A stretch of 38,773 bases of DNA from JAAYSA01 sp035367155. GTDB taxonomy: Bacteria > Bacillota_I > Bacilli_A > RFN20 > CAG-826. Below, piece by piece: positions 1-6,343 of the stretch (the stretch's first letter is position 1; the number at the start of each line of letters is the position of its first letter). The notes beneath the pieces were generated by a model. That model made no database searches. It was not told the DNA's origin and saw only the letters and a program-made list of their open reading frames with translations. The DNA is taken from the NCBI GenBank assembly GCA_035367155.1, contig DAOSJI010000010.1, positions 1-38,773 of the forward strand, given 5' to 3'. Both the position numbers and the translations under genes were made by a program.

Positions 1-98
1 ATTTAAAAGTTTCCTAATCTTTATTTGTAAAGATAAGTATGTCATCTAACACACTTTGAATAATTTTGCTTTTTGGGGGAAAGAGGATGCCTTCATTG

Positions 99-107
99 TG
101 ATATAAT
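99..107 (+). promoter_or_regulatory. Extended -10 promoter of dnaB-dnaI
   Basis: TGATATAAT is a perfect extended -10 (TG-n-TATAAT) about 23 nt before the dnaB start. No good -35 lies 17 nt upstream, which suits an extended -10 promoter. An AGAGG ribosome binding site follows at about 119-123. Nothing else is recognised in bases 1-98 except a 6-bp hairpin (17-34) without a T-run. Confidence 0.6.
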
Positions 108-129
108 ATAACCACATTAGAGGTCTAAG

Positions 130-1374
130 ATGCAAAAATTAAATGGTAATGATATTTATGAAGCTAGAGTGGTGAGTTTAATTAACGATATTGATATAAA
201 AACGCTCACCCTTTTATATCAACCCTTTATTGGTCATCTTTCTGTGGCACTTTTTTTAACGCTAAAAGAAACATCGCTCTTAAATCAGGCAAAACCGCGA
301 AAAGTTGAATTTTTAACTAAGCAATTAGATGCCTCTTTACTTGATTTAGCGATTGCTTTTTCGCGTCTTGAAGCCGTCGGACTAGTTAAAACGCGGCAAA
401 TAAAAGAAAAAAGATATAATTACTATTTTTATGAATTGTATGCTCCTTTTGAACCTAAGGCATTTTTTGAAGATGTTATCTTTTCAAAACTACTTGTTCA
501 ATATGTCGGAAGTGAAACTTATACGGAATTATCACGTGCTTTTATGGTTGATGCCTCATTTAGTGAAGGAGAAGATATAACTTCAACATTTACGGAAGTC
601 TTTAATCCTACACTTGAATTAGGTGATTTAAACATCAAACATTTTTCTTCAGGAAGAAAGACTAAAGACATTGCAATATCTTTTAACACTGATCGTTTTC
701 TTACGATTTTAAAAGATAAATATTTAATTAGTGAATCTAGCTTAGATGAAAAAGAGATTTCCCATATTGAAAGACTTGCAACTTTTTATCATTTTGATGA
801 AGAATTACTTGCAAGCCAAGTTAGTATTGCTTTTGAACCCTCGAAAAGAAAAGGGGAAAAAGTTGATTTATCTAAATTAAGCTTTAATTTAAAAACACTT
901 GTTGAGTATCCAAATGTTTCAAAAAAACATAGACAAAGTAAAAGTAGTCAACTTAAAGGTGACTCACTTAATACACAACTAATTAATCTAATGGAAACAC
1001 TTAGTCCCCCACGCTTTTTAAGCGCCCAAATGAATAATCATGAAATTCCTCGCTCAGATGCGATTTTACTTGAAAATCTTGCTATTAAAACTGGCTTAAC
1101 AAATGGAGCTATTAACGCCCTTGTCTTTTGGGTTTTAGTTAATAACAATCAACAATTAGCGTCAAATTATGTTGAAAAAATTGCGGGTAGTATTAAACGT
1201 CTTGAACTTGAATCAGCCGCTGATGTTTTAGATTACTTAGAAGAAAGTAAAAAAGAAGCTAAAAAGAATACAAAAGTTAGCAAAAAGACTAAGAAAGCCA
1301 AAGAAGAACTAGATGAAGTAAGTGATGAAGATATGGATGCATTAATTAAAAGAATGGAAAAGTTAAATAAATGA
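130..1374 (+). CDS. dnaB: Replication initiation and membrane attachment protein DnaB
   Basis: This 414-residue protein matches the Bacillota DnaB primosome protein, which with DnaD and DnaI helps load the replicative helicase at oriC and at restart sites. The N-terminal winged-helix region begins with Y-E-A-R-V and L-L-Y-Q-P-F-I-G-H, typical of DnaB/DnaD proteins. The DnaB_2/DDBH2-like helical region is around residues 290-370, ending in a segment resembling Y-V-E-K-I-A-G-S. A lysine-rich linker (about 375-395) and an acidic tail close the protein. The start at 130 follows an AGAGG. The TGA stop overlaps the dnaI ATG (ATGA), so the two are translationally coupled. The name refers to the Bacillus DnaB, not the E. 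coli helicase. Identification rests on sequence feel and the dnaI partner. Confidence 0.9.
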   Translation: MQKLNGNDIYEARVVSLINDIDIKTLTLLYQPFIGHLSVALFLTLKETSLLNQAKPRKVEFLTKQLDASLLDLAIAFSRLEAVGLVKTRQIKEKRYNYYFYELYAPFEPKAFFEDVIFSKLLVQYVGSETYTELSRAFMVDASFSEGEDITSTFTEVFNPTLELGDLNIKHFSSGRKTKDIAISFNTDRFLTILKDKYLISESSLDEKEISHIERLATFYHFDEELLASQVSIAFEPSKRKGEKVDLSKLSFNLKTLVEYPNVSKKHRQSKSSQLKGDSLNTQLINLMETLSPPRFLSAQMNNHEIPRSDAILLENLAIKTGLTNGAINALVFWVLVNNNQQLASNYVEKIAGSIKRLELESAADVLDYLEESKKEAKKNTKVSKKTKKAKEELDEVSDEDMDALIKRMEKLNK

Positions 1375-2267
1375 AGAATGTAAAAGATTTATCGCTAGAA
1401 GAAAAAGTTGATGTAAGTAATCAAAGTGATGCAGATGCTCTAAAAGAGCAACTTTTAAATGATCCTAAAATTCTAGCAGAATTAAAATTACGAAACATTG
1501 AGCCAATTTTAATGGAAAATAAATTAAGTTTTCTTATTGATTTTGCTGATTCGCTTGAAAAATGTAGCAAATGTAAAGATCCAGATAATTGCTTACTTAT
1601 TAATCCTTATTCACCAACAAATTTGGTTTTAGAAAATAATCGTGTTGTCCGTCAGATGGGAACATGTCCTTTTTATGAAAGAAAACTTCAGCTTTCTACC
1701 CAATTTGTTTATAGCGATTTTCCTAAAGAATGGTTAGATGATCGCTTTGCTAATGTTAAAAAAACGAAACAACGTTTCCAATATTTAGAAGCACTACTTA
1801 ACATGCAAGCGGGTTCAAAAGATTGGATATATGTGTATGGTCAACCTAGAAGAGGTAAAACTTATCTTGCTGTAACTTTATTAAATGAACTCGTTTCAAA
1901 AGATAATAGTCTACGAGTCGGAGTTGTTAATTTTCCTAATTTTATTAATGAAAACATGGGTGATTATTTTAAAAATAAAATTGAGGTTGATAAAAAAGTT
2001 GAAGAGTTATCAAAACTTGATTATCTTGTTTTAACACATTTTGGTAATGAAACGGTAAATAGTCTAGTAATTGAAAATGTTTTACTACCTATTCTAACTT
2101 ATCGAAATCAATTAAAATTACCAACTATTTTTATTAGTGAATTATCTTTAAGTAATATTAAAACCCTTTATCAAGGTCCAAAAACAGTTGTTCGCGGAAC
2201 GCAAGTAATTAACCGTATACAGGAAAATATTACTAGTGAAATTGAATTAGGCGGAATTGCTTTTTAA
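1371..2267 (+). CDS. dnaI: Primosomal protein DnaI, helicase loader
   Basis: This 298-residue AAA+ ATPase is the helicase loader of Bacillota. The N-terminal part carries a Cys cluster (C-S-K-C-K-D-P-D-N-C at about residues 64-73) matching the zinc-binding helicase-interaction domain of DnaI. The C-terminal part is the ATPase, with a Walker A written G-Q-P-R-R-G-K-T-Y. That is one residue away from the usual G-x-x-G-x-G-K-T: the second glycine of the loop is Arg. The Walker B-like segment is L-D-Y-L-V-L-T-H-F-G, where the family usually has D-D-x-G/I-G-A-E; here the acidic pair is weakened to T-H. Both deviations suggest a divergent nucleotide site. It overlaps dnaB by 4 nt and ends 32 nt before a strong terminator. 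Confidence 0.88.
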   Translation: MKNVKDLSLEEKVDVSNQSDADALKEQLLNDPKILAELKLRNIEPILMENKLSFLIDFADSLEKCSKCKDPDNCLLINPYSPTNLVLENNRVVRQMGTCPFYERKLQLSTQFVYSDFPKEWLDDRFANVKKTKQRFQYLEALLNMQAGSKDWIYVYGQPRRGKTYLAVTLLNELVSKDNSLRVGVVNFPNFINENMGDYFKNKIEVDKKVEELSKLDYLVLTHFGNETVNSLVIENVLLPILTYRNQLKLPTIFISELSLSNIKTLYQGPKTVVRGTQVINRIQENITSEIELGGIAF

Positions 2268-2299
2268 CTAAAAGATAGCGATTTTGCAAAATTAACACC

Positions 2300-2327
2300 A
2301 AAAAAGCCGTGTTTTCACGGCTTTTTT
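2300..2327. terminator. Bidirectional terminator between dnaI and mutM-coaE
   Basis: The arms AAAAAAGCCGTG and CACGGCTTTTTT form a perfect 12-bp stem around a TTTT loop. Each strand ends in a T-run, so the hairpin can stop both dnaB-dnaI (+) and dnaE-polA-mutM/coaE (-). Confidence 0.9.
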
Positions 2328-2348
2328 GATGATTGATAATTTAAATGA

Positions 2349-3734
2349 TTAAAAATGATGAAGAATATTATCAATGGAATTATATAGGTCATCAAGTGTG
2401 CGGTCGTTAAAAATAATGTAATCTAATTTAAAACGATTTTTAAAATATTCTTCGTCAGGTCTAACGATCACAAAATCATCACCACGTATTTTTAAGTACT
2501 CACTTTGTTTTTCTTTACTCGTTTCAATACCAATAAAGAAGTTAAAAAGTTCGTTAATTCGATATGAGTAAGGAAGTGCAATTTCAACAAAAATCCTTTT
2601 ATCATTTGAAGAAGCAAAAATCCTTTCTAATTCCTTTTTAACTAAAGGATGAACGATATCAGTTAATTTTGTTAAGTTACTAATATCATCTTGTAAGTAT
2701 TTAATTAATTTATCGCGGTCAATAACTTCGTTTTCATTATGAAGATCTACATTAAGTGTTTTAGAAATTAAAGAGGCAATATTTTTATCATTATATAGAT
2801 TTGCAACTATTTTATCTGCATCATATACTTGTTCGCCGTTTTTCTCTAGATGAGCAAGAACGCTTGATTTACCTGCACCGACCATACCAGTAATTGCAAT
2901 CATTAGAGGCTTATCTTTAATTCTTTGACAGTTTGGACAATAAGTAGTTCCTCGTCCTGCAACAAAGATCTTTTTCATTTTGCTTTGACAGGCATAACAT
3001 TCTTCGTTTTCTCGTCCATATGCAAGAAGTTCCACTTGGAATTCGCCAGTTTTTCCATCTAAAGTCTGATATGTCCTAATTGTTGTTCCACCTGCTACAA
3101 TGGCCTTATTTAGTACATCAACGGAGTGTTTTAAAAGTGTAACAGTGTCATTTCTCGTTAATAAATTCGCTTGTGTTAGAGGGTGAATTTTTGATAAAAA
3201 GAGAACTTCATCGACATAAATGTTACCTAGACCTGCAAGAACGCTTTGATCAAGAAGAACATCTTTAATTGCTCTTTTTGTTGCACTTGTTTTTTGATAT
3301 AAGTATTCTGGTGTAGCATCAAAGGGCTCTGGTCCTAATTTAGCTATTGAAGCTAGATTAGTTAGATCAGTAACACTAGTTAACTCCATTGTTCCAAATT
3401 TACGAACATCGGCATAACATAGGCGGTATCCCTTATCAAGATAGAAAACAACGCAGGAATGGGGTGGATTACGATCTTCTTTACTTAAATAGAAGTATTT
3501 ACCTTCCATTCTTAAATGCGAAACTAAAACTAAATCATTTTTAAATGTGAATAAAATATATTTTCCAATGCGGCTAACGGCATTAAAAGTTTGTCCTTCT
3601 AATGAATTAATGAAAATAGAAGGTGATAATTTTACAATCCGCTTATCTAAAACTTTTACGCTTACAATCGTTCTATCTTTTATTTTCTGTTGTAATACTT
3701 TTCTAATTGTTTCAACTTCTGGTAACTCAGGCAT
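2349..3734 (-). CDS. mutM-coaE: Fused formamidopyrimidine-DNA glycosylase and dephospho-CoA kinase (MutM-CoaE)
   Basis: This single 461-residue ORF holds two complete enzymes. Residues 1-277 are MutM/Fpg, which removes 8-oxoguanine and nicks the abasic site: catalytic P2 and E3 in M-P-E-L-P-E-V-E-T, the conserved Lys in R-I-G-K-Y (K58), the G-L-G-N-I-Y-V-D-E motif (N171), and a C-terminal zinc finger with C246, C249, C266 and C269. Residues 278-461 are CoaE, the last step of CoA synthesis, with P-loop G-M-V-G-A-G-K-S-S (283-291), D-A-D in the substrate region and an R-P-D-E-E lid. CoaE keeps its own Met (codon at 2903-2901), joined by only about 7 residues to the last zinc ligand. No stop separates them. 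The AGGAGG and ATG sit 8 nt after the polA stop. In Bacillus the two genes lie close together downstream of polA, so this is a fusion of neighbours. Confidence 0.93.
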   Translation of the reverse strand: MPELPEVETIRKVLQQKIKDRTIVSVKVLDKRIVKLSPSIFINSLEGQTFNAVSRIGKYILFTFKNDLVLVSHLRMEGKYFYLSKEDRNPPHSCVVFYLDKGYRLCYADVRKFGTMELTSVTDLTNLASIAKLGPEPFDATPEYLYQKTSATKRAIKDVLLDQSVLAGLGNIYVDEVLFLSKIHPLTQANLLTRNDTVTLLKHSVDVLNKAIVAGGTTIRTYQTLDGKTGEFQVELLAYGRENEECYACQSKMKKIFVAGRGTTYCPNCQRIKDKPLMIAITGMVGAGKSSVLAHLEKNGEQVYDADKIVANLYNDKNIASLISKTLNVDLHNENEVIDRDKLIKYLQDDISNLTKLTDIVHPLVKKELERIFASSNDKRIFVEIALPYSYRINELFNFFIGIETSKEKQSEYLKIRGDDFVIVRPDEEYFKNRFKLDYIIFNDRTLDDLYNSIDNILHHF

Positions 3735-3742
3735 AATTCCTC

Positions 3743-6343
3743 CTATGATGCATCATACCATGTCTTACCAAAACTGCCGTCGACACGTAATTTAACATCA
3801 AATTCCATAGCTTGTTCCATGATGGCTTTTAGTGGTTCTAATACTTTGCTTTTTTCATTTGTTGGGACACGGAAAATTAGTTCGTCATGAATTTGAAGAA
3901 CTAATTTTGTTTCTAAATTGTTTTCTTCTAAATATTTATCAATTTTAATCATCGCAATTTTGATTAAATCTGCTGCAGTACCTTGAATTGGAGCATTGGT
4001 AGCAGCTCTTTTAGCAAATTCACGGCGATGGTAGTTTGTTTGTTCATTAATTTCTAATAAATATCGTCTTCGACCAGTTAGTGTTGTTACATAACTATTT
4101 GTTTCGATATCTTTAATAATACTTTGACGATAAGTAGCAATTTCAGGATATGTTTTATAGAAACGACGAATAATATCTTTTGCTTCAATTAATGGAATTT
4201 CTAATTGTTCGCTTAAACCAAAGTCGCTAATGCCATAAACAATACTAAAATTGACCGCTTTAGCTTTTCTTCTGGCATTATGTGGATCATTATCGTTTTT
4301 AAAAAGAGCAGAAGCGGTAAGATTATGGATATCAAGACCTTGATTAAAGGCGTTTACGAGTTTTGTACATTTACTTAAACTAGCAAGAATTCGTAGTTCA
4401 ATTTGTGAGTAGTCAAGTGAAAGTATTTCAACATCTTCTTCAGGATAATAAAACGCTTTTCTTATTTGGCGACCTTCTTCATCACGAACACTAATGTTTT
4501 GTAGGTTTGGGTTAGAAGTCGAAAGACGTCCTGTTGTCGTTAGAGCTTGATGATAGATAGAATGAAATTTACCATCTTCATGAATATATTCAACAAGACC
4601 ATCAACATAAGTTGAAATAAGTTTTGCATATTTTCGATAACTTAAGATTAGTCTTACGATTGGATGATAATCAATAAGATTAAGAAGAACATCTACTGCA
4701 GTAGAACGTTTTCTATTGCTTGGTAGTCCTAAATCATCAAAAAGAACTCCTGCAACTTGAGCAGGTGAATTAATGTTAAATTCTTTTCCTGCAAGTTTAT
4801 GAATGCTTTCAGTTAATTGATTAAGGTTATTTCTAAAGTCTTCACCAATCGAAAGAAGTTTTTCCTTATCTATTGGGAAGCCATCAATTTCCATTTTTGC
4901 AAGAACACTAGTAAGAGGAATTTCGATTTCTTCATAAATTTTAACTGCATCTTTATCTTTTAGTGACTTCATAATTTCAGGTGCTTTAACCAACGAATAG
5001 TGTGCAATTTCAGCTTCAAATGTGAAATTTAGTGCTTCATCATCGAATAAACTAAGCTGTTTTTTCTCTGGGACATTGAGTGAAACATGAAAATAACTAA
5101 AAGCCGCCCTAATGTTATCAGGATTATTTGAATCTAGTAAATAACTTGCTAGTAATATATCAAAAACAAGACCTTCCAATTTTATATCATATCTAGCAAG
5201 ACAAACTTTTTGTGTTTTATAGTCGTATGTATATTTCTCTACTTTGGGATCTTCAAGAAGTAAAAGAAGTTCGCGGTCATTTTTTAAATCGTTAAAGGTT
5301 AGAAAATAATTATTTTTACCCGTTGCAAGTACGATTCCAAGTGGAGTTTTATCATTTGCCATTTCACCATTAAATGCCAAAGCAAACCCGATTTTATTAG
5401 GTAAAGATAATCCCTTAATTGATTTAATTTCCTCATAAGCAATAATTTGTTCTTTTTCTTCTGGTAATTCAAATTTTGGAGTAAGTCGTGCCATAAATTG
5501 GCGAAGCTCATATCGGTTTGCAAAAGAACTAATTTTTGAAAAATGGTATCCTTTGTATAATGTATCTTCTAATTCAAAATCTAGCGGAACTTCTAAGTGA
5601 ATTGTAGCTAAATCTCTACATTTTAGGCCTAAATCACCAAATTCCTCGATACTTTCTTTAACTTTGCCCTTTAATTTATCGGTGTTTGCAATGATGTTTT
5701 CTATTGTGCCAAACTCATTTAATAAATTTTTAGCACCCTTTTCACCAATGCCAGGAATGCCTGGAATATTGTCACTCGGATCGCCAGAAATACCTTTAAA
5801 ATCAGGAATCATTTCAGCGGTGAGATCAAATTTTTCAACAATATTATCAACTGAAATTTCATCAATATCACTTAAACCTCGACGAATGAGTTGTACATTA
5901 ATATGTTTATCAACTAATTGAAGATAATCACGATCAGAAGTATAAATATTTACCATATAGCCTTCTAAACCAGCCTTTTTTGCAACTGTGCCTGCTATGT
6001 CATCGGCTTCATAGCCATCTAATTCATATGTGTAAATATTTAATGATTCGAGTAATTCACGAGCGATGGGAAGTTGGACAATTAAATCTTCAGGTACTGG
6101 TTTTCTTTGAGCTTTATAATCCTCATATTTTTCATGACGAAATGTTTTCTTACCAGTATCAAAAACTACAAGAAGGTGTTGATCCTGTTTACTACTTTGT
6201 AATATTCTATTTATCATATTAGCAAACGCAAAAATAGCGTTTGTAGGTAATCCATCTTTTGTTGTCATTAATTTGTTTTTTGAGGTAGCGTAATAGGCTC
6301 TAAAAAGGAGCGAATTACCATCAATTATCGTTAACTTTTTCAT
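3743..6343 (-). CDS. polA: DNA polymerase I
   Basis: This 866-residue family A polymerase fills gaps and removes RNA primers in repair and lagging-strand synthesis. The N-terminal 5' nuclease (about 1-290) has I-I-D-G-N-S-L-L-F-R, D-G-Y-E-A-D-D and G-D-P-S-D-N-I-P-G-I-P-G-I-G-E-K-G. The middle domain (about 300-480) lacks the Asp-x-Glu of an active 3'-5' exonuclease: the expected strand reads I-G-F-A-L-A-F-N-G. So proofreading is probably lost, as in Bacillus PolA. The polymerase domain carries motif A (L-D-Y-S-Q-I-E-L-R), motif B (R-R-K-A-K-A-V-N-F-S-I-V-Y-G) and motif C (Q-I-H-D-E-L). Its start lies 23 nt inside the end of dnaE, so it depends on that transcript. mutM-coaE follows after 8 nt. 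Confidence 0.97.
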   Translation of the reverse strand: MKKLTIIDGNSLLFRAYYATSKNKLMTTKDGLPTNAIFAFANMINRILQSSKQDQHLLVVFDTGKKTFRHEKYEDYKAQRKPVPEDLIVQLPIARELLESLNIYTYELDGYEADDIAGTVAKKAGLEGYMVNIYTSDRDYLQLVDKHINVQLIRRGLSDIDEISVDNIVEKFDLTAEMIPDFKGISGDPSDNIPGIPGIGEKGAKNLLNEFGTIENIIANTDKLKGKVKESIEEFGDLGLKCRDLATIHLEVPLDFELEDTLYKGYHFSKISSFANRYELRQFMARLTPKFELPEEKEQIIAYEEIKSIKGLSLPNKIGFALAFNGEMANDKTPLGIVLATGKNNYFLTFNDLKNDRELLLLLEDPKVEKYTYDYKTQKVCLARYDIKLEGLVFDILLASYLLDSNNPDNIRAAFSYFHVSLNVPEKKQLSLFDDEALNFTFEAEIAHYSLVKAPEIMKSLKDKDAVKIYEEIEIPLTSVLAKMEIDGFPIDKEKLLSIGEDFRNNLNQLTESIHKLAGKEFNINSPAQVAGVLFDDLGLPSNRKRSTAVDVLLNLIDYHPIVRLILSYRKYAKLISTYVDGLVEYIHEDGKFHSIYHQALTTTGRLSTSNPNLQNISVRDEEGRQIRKAFYYPEEDVEILSLDYSQIELRILASLSKCTKLVNAFNQGLDIHNLTASALFKNDNDPHNARRKAKAVNFSIVYGISDFGLSEQLEIPLIEAKDIIRRFYKTYPEIATYRQSIIKDIETNSYVTTLTGRRRYLLEINEQTNYHRREFAKRAATNAPIQGTAADLIKIAMIKIDKYLEENNLETKLVLQIHDELIFRVPTNEKSKVLEPLKAIMEQAMEFDVKLRVDGSFGKTWYDAS

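Noticed and set aside
1..60. Possible upstream gene end or terminator at the left edge
   Set aside because: Only a 6-bp hairpin without a T-run is present and no open frame with recognisable content reaches the edge.
3547..3795. 82-codon plus-strand ORF over the start of mutM
   Set aside because: Antisense to the catalytic N terminus of MutM and the end of polA; it appears to be an open-frame shadow.
5664..6222. Two 80-85 codon plus-strand ORFs over polA
   Set aside because: They are antisense to strongly conserved 5' nuclease codons and lack ribosome binding sites and recognisable content.
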